The notes under the pieces were generated by a model. That model was not told the DNA's origin. It saw nothing but the letters and a program-made list of their open reading frames with translations, and searched no databases. Below are positions 35,247-46,354 of a stretch of DNA of 64,000 nt, in pieces. The stretch covers positions 992,001 through 1,056,000 of the forward strand of contig VYZI01000083.1 in NCBI GenBank assembly GCA_013397695.1, given 5' to 3'. This DNA is from Centropus unirufus (lineage: Eukaryota; Chordata; Aves; Cuculiformes; Centropidae). Position 1 is the first letter of the stretch, and every line of letters starts with the position of its first letter. The position numbers and the translations under genes were made by a program.

Positions 35247-37175
35247 CCAACAAATAAACCAACCCCCCCAACCTATATAGGAACATTCCTTGCAGACCAA
35301 GCTCTGCCTTACTCCCGGGGATGCAATGATTAAGCTTAGTTTGGTCAGGTTCAGGGGCACGCAAAGTGGTGCCTTCACTCTGGACACTCTTGGTCTTCAT
35401 GTTTAATCCCCTTAATCTCTGAGTATTTCCATCTACTTTTGTCTTCCTCTGTTACCCTCTTTTAATATATCTGATTCCAAGGCTGTGTCCACCAAACTAC
35501 AGTCCCTTAATCTGGTGGTTTATCTCACGGAATTTTCTACATACCTTAAGTGAAATAGTGATAACACTGGATATACTGCAGGTGCTTCTAACCTTACACA
35601 GATTGGATTTCTTCATCTTCAAGGAGCTTTTCACCTTGCACTATAAGCAACAGGCAGATACACAAGACATGAGAGTCCAAAGCTCCATTTCAGGCTCTAC
35701 AGATCACCTCAATGACTTCCACTTCAGTTTCTTCCCATTCCTTGTGAGCTGATGATAATCACAGCACAGTAAGAGTTATGGGGGAATATTGCTGTCCAAG
35801 AGCCAAGGGATACGGTGCTGATTATTACTATTAATAGCACAGAATCCAGTACCAAACTCTACCCAGCTTCTGCTAAAAAAACAGATATAGAAAGGGAATT
35901 GCTGGTTTATATTTGCCCAAATTAAGTTACTTTATTTCTTCACAGCCATTACAATTGCTTAGAGTATGATGACAGTCACTACTGTCAGTTTTCTTAAATG
36001 CTGCGGAGGAGGTTACCTTATTTTTTTTTCTTCTCTTCTTCCCTCCACCCCTTCCCCACTTTCTCATTTGTGTAATGGCTTTGTATATGTAAGCTGCTTA
36101 ATTTCCAGGAACGCTCTATTCACCTACTTGGTTGCTTAATATCAATGACTTGTTTTAAATAATGGAAAATTGCTTTATGCTGCCCTGTCATTCTAGCTGA
36201 CAAATTTCATAACATGCTTATTAATTCCTGACAACAAATAGTTTCTTCGGGACTGCTTTATATCCAAAGAGTCTAGAAGGACTGAATTCACTTAGGTGAA
36301 TACTGAAACCAGTTCCACTTTTCATTAAAAGAAAAATTAAAGTAAAAAAAAAATTAAATAACTTACATTTTTCAATAGGAATTGCATCCATATAGAATTC
36401 TGGCACTATAAAAACATGCCAAATTAAGTGTGCAAAAAAAACAAATTAAAATCCACATTTATAAAGGTACGCTAATTAGATGTTTTGTATTTACCCCAAA
36501 GGGGTTCACTAACCCTAGGACATCTCATGTATTATATTTTTCAAGTGGATCCCACAATGCAACAATAACTTCCAGATATTGGCCATTACACCCATAAAAC
36601 ACGTCTAGTACTTATGATTGAAATCAAGATCATTCTGATGCAGCTTCTGAGGAAGATATCAAATATGCTTTTCAAATCAGGGTTTCTTGGGCATTGCATA
36701 TAAAACTCAAAGGCAACATGCTATTTGGCAACAACAACTATTTGAATAATCCAGTCCTGAGCAAGTCCTTTCTGAGATGCTTGAAGAGCAACGTTACAAC
36801 AGAATTGCTCAGTGTTGACCAGAACAAAATTTATAACTCATCTTGCAAAGGTGAAATCACTTGTTTTCAACTTCCTGTAACAGAGATGCATCCGTTTTAT
36901 TCTTTAACTTTAAGTAAGGGTCCTCATCTCACTGTTTTAGAGCACTGAAATGCTTATGACAAAGCCAATAAGCAACTCTAACAAACAGGTTTCAGGCAAA
37001 TTTGAATGCCACTTCTGATGCTGCATGCGATTGCAGATCGTGCAAGCCACCAAAGCTACATTGACTTTAGGTAGTCTGACATTAGTCCTGGAGATTCCCA
37101 AATGCCACTGCAAAGCTGTAAGTTTGTAGTCTTGATCCCAACCATAAATAAGCAATACTACTCGCACACTCGAGA

Positions 37176-37390
37176 ACTTTGATATTAGGAAAAGGTCCTT
37201 CCACCCAGGGGGTGAAGCATCCAGGGGGTGGAGCACTGGAACAGCTCCCAGGGCAGCAGTCCCAGTCCCAGCCTGACCATGTTCCACAACAGCCCCAGAC
37301 ACATGGTGTGAATGTTGGGCATGTCCTGTGCAGGGACAGGAGCTGGACTTGATGGTTCTTACGGGTCCCTTCCAACTCAGGACATTATTA
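37176..37390 (+). mobile_element. CR1 LINE 3' fragment, degenerate, plus strand
   Basis: A 5'-truncated CR1 tail. Recognisable blocks are 'GGAGCACTGGAACAGCTCCC', 'TGCAGGGACAGGAGCTGGAC', 'TTGATGGTTCTTACGGGTCC' and CTTCCAACTCAGGACATT. The GGACTTGATG...CAACTCAGGA ending marks a different CR1 subfamily from the copies at 40.5 and 60.5 kb. The terminal octamers are decayed. Near the start, CCAGGGGGTG occurs twice, 16 bp apart (37205 and 37221). Minus-strand frames of 121 and 97 codons through it are artefacts. Confidence 0.88.
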
Positions 37391-38156
37391 TCCTAATATC
37401 AGAGACATAGCTCAATGTGAGCTTACCTTAAAAGCGAGTGACTGCCCTCTGTGCTGTGAGGTGATCAAGATGTATGACACAACCTCCTTCAAAAGAGCAA
37501 CTATCAGGAAATTATAGACAAGGTCCATCCCTGCACCCTGGCCACTTTTGCCTACGGCAACCAGAGACAGCACTCAGGAGGACAAATAACACCCTCAGAT
37601 GGCTGACACTAATGCTTCTTTCTCAAACATTTTGTTGCTGGAACATAAGTAAAAAGTAGTTGCGACTTTGCAACCACATCTTTAGTTAACAAAGAGTCCT
37701 TCATGTAATGTAAATTCTCTTCCAAAGCAACACAAAAAGGCAGGGCCCTGTTACACACAGCTGCATTAGGAACAGCAAAGAGGTGAACTCTAAGCAATCT
37801 TATCCTTTGTAGTGAAAGAAAACATTGGTCACATCTATTTGCCGGAATTAAACCCCAGGTTCTGGAAGTTCTAAGTGTACACAAAGTATCATTAAGCATA
37901 TGGAAAAAAATAAGTATAAGTCTACCATCAGTCAGTGACCCCAAGAGACTGAAATGCAACATATTCAAAAGGGTAGATGTTCTCCCCCATATACTTTCTG
38001 CTTCATAAATATGCCTTTAAAGCTCGCTCACAGAAAAGCACTCCCCGACGGTTGTAGCTATACAAAACTTGGGCAATAGCAGCAATTTTCAGAGTTCAGG
38101 AATTTGCAACTTAAACAGACTTGTAACAAAGGCAAACACTATTTCTTTTGTTGCAG

Positions 38157-38216
38157 GGTTAGAAATTCAAGGGAAACTAAATACGATTCAGAAAATAAAG
38201 GATGAAGTGCCATCAG
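38157..38216 (+). CDS. Possible 60-bp internal coding exon (unidentified)
   Basis: A pyrimidine-rich acceptor (ATTTCTTTTGTTGCAG, ending 38156) and a strong donor (GTAAGT from 38217) bracket 60 bp. Only one of the three plus frames is open. It uses two bases of a codon at the start and leaves one at the end, so it is a phase 1-1, length-divisible-by-three exon. It would read LEIQGKLNTIQKIKDEVPS, a hydrophilic, possibly helical peptide I do not recognise. Its end phase fits the candidate terminal exon at 43141, forming a Gly codon across the junction. Against it: third positions are only about 26% G/C, no upstream partner exon was found, and splice-like pairs of this size arise by chance in 64 kb. 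It could equally be a non-coding RNA exon or nothing. Confidence 0.2.
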
Positions 38217-40190
38217 GTAAGTGAAATACTGGTTTATATTATTCACATGCTCATGTTCAAGATGTGTTTAAAGTGTAGATGTTAAGAAAGAAGGCATCCA
38301 ACTTCCAACACAATAAACAGACAAGTAGCCAAATACTTGTCAAATACAGTGCTAACTTTGAAAATAAAGAAAAATAACTACAAAACACACACACTCTAGC
38401 AAAATGAAAGTCTTCCATTCATGAATAGTTTCACAGCCAGAAGGAGCAGTGCACCCACTCAAAACCAGGGAGATGAAAACTAATACAAAACAGTAGTGAA
38501 AACATACAAAGAACATCATTATTAAGAGCTATGATGGAACACTGAAGATACACTCAATCAGCCTAGGGTTCAGGAATTTACGCTCAGCTCTTGAGGCATT
38601 GCACAAGCTTTCTCAGTAATTTTCCAGCCATAACCTGGCACCATGGTTTTTCAGTTGGTTGTTTCTTTAAGGTATTTTAATACTTTAACATATGGATAAC
38701 ATATCCCAGATATAGCTTCAGGCAACCAGCAAGCCAATGATTACTCAATGCCAAACACCACAAACCCCTTCTGCACCACTACTTTTCCTTCTGCCATCAC
38801 CTCCTGTGCCCCAGCACCAATACCTCCCTGACTTCAAGGGGTAGCAACTCTCAGAGTAAGGTAGCAGAATACCTGATTATATTCCTAACAAGCTTGGACC
38901 TTATTATCTTTACTCTTTAGTGTGGCTCACCTGAACGCAGAGGGTGGTACAGAAGAAACACTGGAGATGGGCAACTAACAGGGCACTAATAAGTCAGCTG
39001 CGCCTGCAGCAGGTAGATCCCACTGAAATTCATAGGATTCAGTGGGATCTCTAACCAGAAAATCACATATCACGCCTACTCAAACTCAGTAGATAGCCAA
39101 TTGTCATTAAGGGCCCCATGTTTATTGTGCCTGCTCCCTATGTCATTTGCAAAACCGAAACAATAGTATGTCTGCATGTATGGTACTCACTCTGACAGCA
39201 GAGCGCAACAATATTTTGGGTAAAATATTGATTAACTGAACATAAAAATACAGTGCTATGATGTGTATGCAAATGCAATAATAATTCCTGTAAATTAAGC
39301 CAGGCTGATGAACACCTTGCATTGTTCAGAACTTTTAGCCTAACTCCCCTCCTGCAGAACCTTCCAGATTTTCAGCAGTTTGAGACTAGATAAAACAAGA
39401 GTCAAACGGTTCGTAGGAGGGTAGGTTGAGTGTTCTTACTCATCTTAGTTTCAGGGACCCAATCTAAAGCTTCATAGAGCACAGTGAATTATCACCTTGA
39501 AACAACACCAGACTTTTTACACCCAAAATATGAAAATAAGCCCTCCTACAAAGTGTCAGTTGAAGATAAAATTTTGACATTTTTCTGCATTGTAATCCAG
39601 GTTTTCTTGTTATCCACACAGACGCTCACAGTTGTTAAACCTGACTGGATGGAACTCCAATGGAATCCAGTTGGAAATCCTTGCCCTGAAACATTTTTTA
39701 GTTCAGGAAATGCACTATTCTGTGGAACACTCTTCCATCTATTTCTCAATGTCATGTATCCTCCATTAAATCGTCTTTATCAGAAACCCTATTGTATCCA
39801 TCCCAGACCCGAGCTATAGATTTAGACACATTAAAATTCCAAATATAGTCCCATGCCCATCAGATGGCTGGTGCTTTCTGGAAGTTCATCTTTTTTTACC
39901 TTTAAAAGAGTCAATGACTCTGAAAGAGGGTGACCAAAAGTGGGTTATGTTCTTTATCACTTTATACCTCGTTAGATACCAAAGGCTCTTGTATCTAAAC
40001 AAGTGCTTACAATGTTTTGGTGTGGTAAATTTCTTACTGCTCCATGGTAAAAAAAAATTCTGAAGTAAATAAAGATAATTATCACAAAACAAGCTCCACT
40101 TAAACATCCAACAGAGCTCCCCTTGCAGTGGAGCTTTGTGTGCTCTTAGAGAGCCACTGAAAGCCCACACAGATTTATTGAATCATCAGC

Positions 40191-40245
40191 AAAAAAAAAA
40201 AAAAACAAAAACCACAAAAAAACAACAAAAACAAAACACAACAAG
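40191..40245 (+). repeat. A-rich low-complexity tract
   Basis: A run of about 17 A followed by A-rich sequence with single C interruptions. No retroposon body precedes it. Simple repeat. Confidence 0.82.
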
Positions 40246-40483
40246 GGATGGAGATGAGTCCCTGTTGTAGTACAATTAATTCAACTTATTAGCAATAAAA
40301 ACAAAGGTGGACATTACAGTTCAAGATTAATTGCATTTTTATATATTTACAAGCATATATATTCAGAGAAAAGACAAACAGGGATATTGGATGAAATTCA
40401 GCAAGTTTTTCCAGCACGTGTCATCTCTTCTTCTGCCTTAATACTCCAAGAATTAACTTATCTATGAATTATTGTTCAAATAA

Positions 40484-40661
40484 AAGGCACTGGCCCAGGT
40501 TGCCCAGAGCAGTGGTGGCTGCCCCATCCCTGGAGGTGTCCCTGGCTAGGTTGGATGGGGCTTGGAGCGACTTGGTCCAGTGGGACATGTCCCTGCCATG
40601 GGGTTGGAACTGGATGGGCTTTGAGGTCCCTTCCAACCCAAACCAGTCTATGATTCTATGA
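40484..40661 (+). mobile_element. CR1 LINE 3' end, short, plus strand
   Basis: About 178 bp of the CR1 tail, 5'-truncated. It begins at GGCACTGGCCCAGGTTGCCC, continues through 'GCCCCATCCCTGGAGGTGTC' and 'TTGGATGGGGCTTGGAGCGA', and ends with the complete terminus 'CCCTTCCAACCCAAACCAG' plus TCTATGATTCTATGA. The intact end and close match to the familiar consensus suggest a younger insertion than the other copies. No coding remains; the 65-codon frame crossing it is a by-product. Confidence 0.96.
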
Positions 40662-40873
40662 AATACCGTGTTTTAAACGAGTAAATAATTCACAAGATAC
40701 TTTAGACATTATCATGAAATTAAAAAATAATAAAAGCTTCATATTTTGAAAATTGTGCCTGTTTCTCAACTCTGTAATTTCTTTTTGTACAGCGTTTTCG
40801 CCTCCTATTTTTACGATATTTTTTTAGATTGCTGTCATGTGATAGATGCAAATAGTATATTGGATATACATAG

Positions 40874-40933
40874 AAGCATGCACATGTATACATACATATA
40901 TACGCTCACATGTATGCACGTGGCTGCATGCTT
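40874..40933. repeat. Imperfect inverted repeat rich in alternating purine-pyrimidine
   Basis: Nine-base outer arms (40874-40882 and 40925-40933) are exact reverse complements. The inner flanks (CATGTATACAT on one side, ATGTATGCACGTG on the other) pair partly, with a small bulge. The whole is dominated by CA, TG and TA steps, so it may have arisen from a decayed dinucleotide repeat. A transcript could fold into a 60-nt hairpin, but pairing is too imperfect to call a microRNA. Confidence 0.55.
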
Positions 40934-41811
40934 ATACACCGCGGGAAAAATTATTTCCTTTTTTTCTTGAGAAAACGAGTAGAGTTTTTATGTTTTCCAA
41001 CTGGCACCAAAAAGAGAAGCATAGAAAGGAAAATCTGGCAGCTGATCTGATACATCTATGCCAAACATGGGTTTGAGCAGGATGAACTCCATGTGCTTTT
41101 CACCTTATGACAATATTTATACATAATGTTTTCGTAAGCCTTATTTTTGCCCCTGCCATTCTGTGTAAAATTTACATTTGTTCATGTGTTTGAACATACC
41201 ACTGCAATAAAGAAAGTGCTGGAAAAATTCTGAACAGGGTTGCTATTCTGCAATGATACTTCTTCATCTCAGCCTATGCCAATGTTATGGAACACTGAAT
41301 ATATTTACTGTGACAAGTGATCTAGTCACAAAGCTTAATCTCCAGGGAATGATGATTTTGCCCATCTGTCCAGGACTGGAAACTAGACTGTGTGCTTATG
41401 CCACAAAATTTCAGTTGCCATGTGTTAGGCTGAGCATGCTAAAGCTGAATATCTATCACATGGCATGGAAGAAAAAACCTGCATGCTATTCAGAGAATTT
41501 CTAAGTTACAGGTAAGGAAAACACGCAATATACCTGCAGTGATGGCACACAACTCTTGGGTTAATTTATGCCAAAGTGGTTCAGCATGCTGCATACTGCA
41601 AGTGAAAAGACTCAACAAGGATATTAAATAATAAAAGTCCATGTAAATATAATTAACTGTTCTGAAGCGCAAATGAAAGAAGAATTGGCTTTGTATTGCA
41701 ATAAATATCTACAGATTTATAATATATATCAGGTGAAAGTCATCTCAATCTGAGTTGAGGACAGTTCTGTTTATGAATATTCTGTTTATTTCCAAATAGA
41801 ACATCTGACTT

Positions 41812-41938
41812 ATCACAGAACCATTTAGTTGGAAAAGACCTTTGAGATCACCGAGTCCAACTGTACCCATCCACTACTAAACCACATACCTGAGCATCTC
41901 GCCTACCTGTCTTTTAAATACCTCCAGGGATGGTCACC
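41812..41938 (-). mobile_element. CR1 LINE 3' fragment, minus strand
   Basis: The plus strand shows the antisense CR1 tail: TCACAGAACCATTTAGTTGG, AAAAGACCTTTGAGATCACC, GAGTCCAACTGTACCCA, then CACTACTAAACCACATACC and TCTTTTAAATACCTCCAGGG. This ending (AAAAGACCTTTGAGATC and the ACTACTAAACCA block) belongs to another CR1 subgroup than the CCCTTCCAACCC copies. The 3' end is at the low coordinate. It is cut at the 5' end after about 127 bp and has no coding capacity. Confidence 0.92.
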
Positions 41939-43140
41939 TCTTATTTTTTCATTTTTACCCAGTCTGTTTAACCAATGAGCATGTAACAAATTAAAAAATA
42001 AAAAAAAGTCTTTACATTTACTGATGTAAGTTATGGACCTTCCCCTGGCTGCCTTGGGAAACCATCAGAAAGGCAAAACTGTTCTCTCGCAACCTGTCTG
42101 AAGCCCAGTTCCAAACAGATGATTAAATTATGAGATCATATGAGCCAGATTAAAACTTGTAAGGACAATTTGCAGAGCACACGAGAACATGCTTAAGAAA
42201 TAAAAAAAAAGATCCACTGCGGGCAGAATAACTGTTGTATGCTTTGCACTTAACACGTGTAACCTTAGAATCTCATGCACATTAATATTCAAACAACAGG
42301 GCTTTCAAACTGTCTGAGGCCTTAGACATCCTGCAGTGTTTCTGTGGCCTCACCAGGGGCAGATACCCTTGGTATCGAGGTTGTGAACACATTGCTAATA
42401 GAACACAACAGGATTATCTTGCTCATTCCCTTCCCATCAGACAAATATACACCCAGGCATACATGTAATCCTTGCAGAATTCCCTGGCTCCTGTATCACC
42501 TAATTTAACTTTCCCTAAATCTCAATCGCTGCCCAGTAGCAAGGAAACCAATAGATTTGTCTGGCATTGTTGTGTTCATCTCTGCGTTCCTAAAATAAGT
42601 TTTCACATTGTTAGAGTAGAAGAAAAATATTAATATTATTCCCTCAAATTCAGGCCCATTAGTATTTTATTGTGAAGATAAATACTGAATCCTGTAACAG
42701 TCCAGAAGTGCTTCAAGTAATTCAATTTTGAAGGTCTTAATAATACATGCAAGCACATTTTACCTGTAGCAGCAGTAATATCGATCTCACACCATTAAGG
42801 TTTGCAGCATTTTTAAAACCCATTACCTTCCTGCATATTAGCTCTCACCAGCAGAAAGGACATCACTTTCGCTGTTAACTTCTGGCAGACATCAACACAA
42901 AAAGGTAATTCTACCTGCCGGAGTTGTCTGCCTGACTGCTTGATAATGTCAATCAATAAGCAAAATCACTTTCTTACAGTTATCATAAAATAAGATGTCT
43001 GTTACAAATTCAAGTACCGAAGTTGTATTTCGGCAGTCAAAATATTAATGAGCCTTAAAACACTTCCTCATACGTTTACCAATACGTACTTCATGAATAT
43101 CAGGAAACAGACTAATCCACTGCTTTTTACACTTTATAAG

Positions 43141-43229
43141 GTAAGCACGGCTGGATGACACCGGAATGGATTTACAGCATTGACGGCCAGCGCGTACAGC
43201 AGGTCATCACAGACACTACTGAATCATAA
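43141..43229 (+). CDS. Possible terminal coding exon (unidentified C-terminus)
   Basis: An acceptor-like CTGCTTTTTACACTTTATAAG ends at 43140. The frame then opens with two bases completing a codon and runs 28 more codons to TAA at 43227-43229. The peptide includes GWMTPEWIYSIDGQRV and ends DTTES. About 61% of third positions are G or C, in sequence that is otherwise AT-rich, and CpGs cluster here, both of which are coding-like. The start phase fits the donor at 38216. Cautions: the border AAG/GTAAGC is itself a perfect donor motif, so an exon could instead end at 43140. The opposite strand and a second plus frame are also open for 27-36 codons. I know no family with this C-terminus. An AATAAA near 43587 could serve as a polyadenylation signal. 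Confidence 0.25.
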
Positions 43230-46108
43230 AAGAAAGACCTGTCAGGTTCCAGATAAAGTTGGCACTTGATGATGATAAATTATTTACAAAGTGCTCTTGT
43301 TGAACCATTAGGGAAAGCCTTTCTGCTTCCTTCACCATCCATTCAACTCAAGAGAACACTATGTGGTCATTTTAAAACAACACCCAGCAACACATACCGC
43401 GTTTTCAGAACGGCCAACAATACTGGAAGTTGATAGCAGCAAGGGACAAGTCTGTGTTACAAACCTGAAAGTGGGGATTTTCACCAGCCATATCAAAGTT
43501 GTTCAAAATTATGTATCTTGTGAAAGCTCACATTTTGATTCGTAAGGGGACTGGGAGAATATACAAGTACTGAGCATGAACAAGTAAAATAAAATTTAAT
43601 TTTGGAGCCATTGCCGCATCTCTGGCACCAATGTTTGTCCTCTGAATTCTTAGGGTTTCCTAGCAATGTCAGGAGAAAAGCAGATCTGCTGCAGTTCCCA
43701 GACAAAATCAAAAGATGATCAGGCCAGAAATTCTTTGAGAATTGTCAGCGTTGCTTTTTTACACCATAGAATTTTGTGCCCTGCCTACCCACTCATCAAG
43801 AACAGTCTTGCTCTGCCCTCACAGCTTTCCAAAGCCTGAGCAAGGACCGCACTCACTTCAAGATTCCAAAATCCCCAAGGAAATCTGCTCCACTTCAGTT
43901 TTTCTGGGTATACGGCTGAAACTCAGACAATAAAACGGTGAAACAATGCATTTCCAGGCTCACAAAACATCTCTAGTAGCAACCATGGACCTCAGAAGAT
44001 TTTGGACCTGCTCAGTTCAAGCCCCTTATCACAAGATGATATCAACAGAAACATTTAATCAAAAAGTTATGTAGGATTTGCCCAAATATGGGGGATGATT
44101 TTGATACAGAAATTTTTTATTCTTTAAAAGCAAAAAAAGCCCATGTATAAATCAGCTACAAATTCCCCTCACTACAGTAAAAATCAAGACACCTCACAGC
44201 TGCAGCAGTTAACTTTTAAGCTACTCTGAAACAGGATATATTCCAATCCACTAAAAATTGAAATATCTTGAAAGCAAAGAGCTATATAGCATAGAGTATC
44301 CATTAGTGCATTAATACTAAATGAACCCACTACCATTGTTCCCATCAGCCAATATAACTGTTGATAATAGAGTGCAGAGAAATCAATAATTTTTAAATGT
44401 CAGAAGAGAAACAATATCCATAATCTTTGACAATAATTCAAATTTTAAAATAGGTAAGTGATGCCATGCCTTCTGTGTAATGTTCTGTGATTTATAGACA
44501 TTCCATTCTTAAACTTGACCAAGCAAGCCCAGAGTTTTATCTACAAACTTCCCCAGCGGAAAAAAAAATAAAAATAAACCTATGAAACCCAAAAAACATA
44601 CAAATGACAAAACCCACAGGGGCAACCTCAGCTGGGAAAAAATATTTTTGCATTTCAGGCACTGAAGCTAAGAAAACTACATCAACATAAGATTAGTCTC
44701 TGAACAATTATGTGTCTATAATATCTATATGCAGGTATTATTCATCTCTAAGCACTTAAACAAACATATTAGTTACAACACGGTTTTGATAAATATTTCA
44801 ATTGAATTTAAGAAATACAGCTAGGAGTAAACTTCAATTATTAAAAAAAATCACATATTAGCTCTATTTATTCTAAACTTTGAAACCATGTAAGAAAGAG
44901 AAATGTATTTTAATATACACTTGTGACAATGCTAAGGTGTTATGTCACAATAAATAATAATAAATATCAGCATGATTGTAGGTATTAATAACAATGATTG
45001 GAGTGCCTATATACAGTAAGCTGAAGCAAGACTTCAGAGAACTTTAATCTCTTCAAAATACATTTTCGAAAATAAGCATGTACACAAATCCACCTATTAT
45101 TAACAACCCCTCAAACCGTTCAAAGTTTGAAACTTATTTTACATGTATAAACAGGTTACACACAGAAATATTTTTCCCATTAGATTTCAGCATGCCACAG
45201 GGTTCTTCCCAGTGCCATAATGGGCTCAGAAGACATTTTCCGATCATTGCTCAAGCCTTACAGAGAACCTGATGCAAAGTCTCCTAAACTGCTTATTAAT
45301 GCTTCCACAGGGTCAGATGATTTTTGCACCTTAATAGTCCATAATTAATATTGCTTCTATCAAAAAGATTTGGGTGACCAAACATGCTGAAGTATAAAAC
45401 CCACAGTTTGCTTGGAACAAAGGAATTACTTGCTTCCACTTCTTCAGAGGTCAAAGCAGTTTTCTGCTTGAATAATAACCTATTCCGATTATCCAGTTCA
45501 TTAAATGCATAGGGGCTTTTTTTGTTTTGTTTTTAATATTTAACATACCTGAAGTTTGATATTTCTAATGTCTAATTTACACACCAAGATGTCTGAGTTT
45601 TAAATTTCCAAATTGCTTCTGTGCGAGAGGCAGACTTTGATAAGTTTTTAATTAAACTGATTATATCACTTTAAAAGCAAAAACACCTGGAGTATAAAGA
45701 ACACAAGTAATAACAGATTTTATAAGGCTTAGCAGCTTCATAAAGCTTGCTTGCTTTGTGGAAGGAACCGCTTTTGTGAAAATGTGTATTTGCCATCTGA
45801 TAGCTTCTGAAGAACATTCCAAGAATGTTAGGCACCTCATACTTTAAGGAATATTGTGCGTTACCATTCCAACAATGCAGTTGTGTTCCATATTTCAGAA
45901 CGGGAAGGCTGTAAACCTTTCCTACTGAATTAAATAGCTCTGCATTTTCATGCTCTCTGCTCCTCTCGGAAAGCGAGCCTTGCCTACGTGCTCCATTGTA
46001 GGCTATAAAATGACAGTTCTGCTTAATTACGTTGTACTTGCTGTTTAACTACAACAATTAGGGAGAAAATATAGCTAACATCCTAAGAGAGGGCCACTTT
46101 TTAAACAG
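43230..46108. other. Unique AT-rich non-coding sequence
   Basis: No gene or repeat is recognised. AATAAA hexamers occur near 43587 and 43930. If 43141-43229 is a real last exon, its 3' untranslated region would lie here. A CAG/GTAAGTG-like donor is seen near 44455 without a convincing exon. Confidence 0.45.
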
Positions 46109-46354
46109 GTGGGCTTCAATCTGGACCACAAACACTGGGATGAGGCAGGGCGTCATCTGTGGAATGTTTTACAGGCAGCTGAGGAAGAGAGCAACCAAGC
46201 AGTTTTCAAAGACACAAAGAGGCCGTGGCTGGGGAGAAAGCAGCTCCACCAGATGCTGAACATTCCGAATATCTCCGGCAAAACGACCCAACAACTCTCA
46301 AAATTAAACACTGGCAGGTCTACCTACGTGCAAATGTACTACATTGAACAGTAA
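46109..46354 (+). CDS. Possible coding exon, 81 codons, unidentified
   Basis: A frame of 81 codons follows an acceptor-like CCACTTTTTAAACAG (ends 46108) and stops at TAA (46352-46354). It has no ATG at its start, so it would have to be an internal-to-terminal exon read in phase 0. It stands out because about 61% of third positions are G or C against roughly 49% overall, with several CpGs. The peptide is hydrophilic (for example RHLWNVLQAAEEESNQAVF and NTGRSTYVQMYYIEQ) and has no signal, membrane segment or motif I recognise. The acceptor is mediocre and the same border reads as a donor (CAG/GTGGGC). It does not join in phase with 38157-38216. A conserved non-coding element or a chance frame remain likely. 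Confidence 0.18.
   Translation: MGFNLDHKHWDEAGRHLWNVLQAAEEESNQAVFKDTKRPWLGRKQLHQMLNIPNISGKTTQQLSKLNTGRSTYVQMYYIEQ

Larger units (their letters stand above)
30291..37175. other. Unique AT-rich non-coding sequence
   Basis: No gene is recognised. The longest frame is 140 codons (32068-32490, plus), with no known motif and no splice or promoter context. Two simple repeats lie here (31726-31774 and 35209-35246). An assumed coding role for 32842-33217, where frames on both strands overlap, is not supported by any motif. Confidence 0.5.

Noticed and set aside
37427..37453. 27-bp minus-strand segment with a strong donor and an acceptor-like CTCACAG
   Set aside because: Directly beside a CR1 tail, poor pyrimidine tract, and such short pairs are common by chance.
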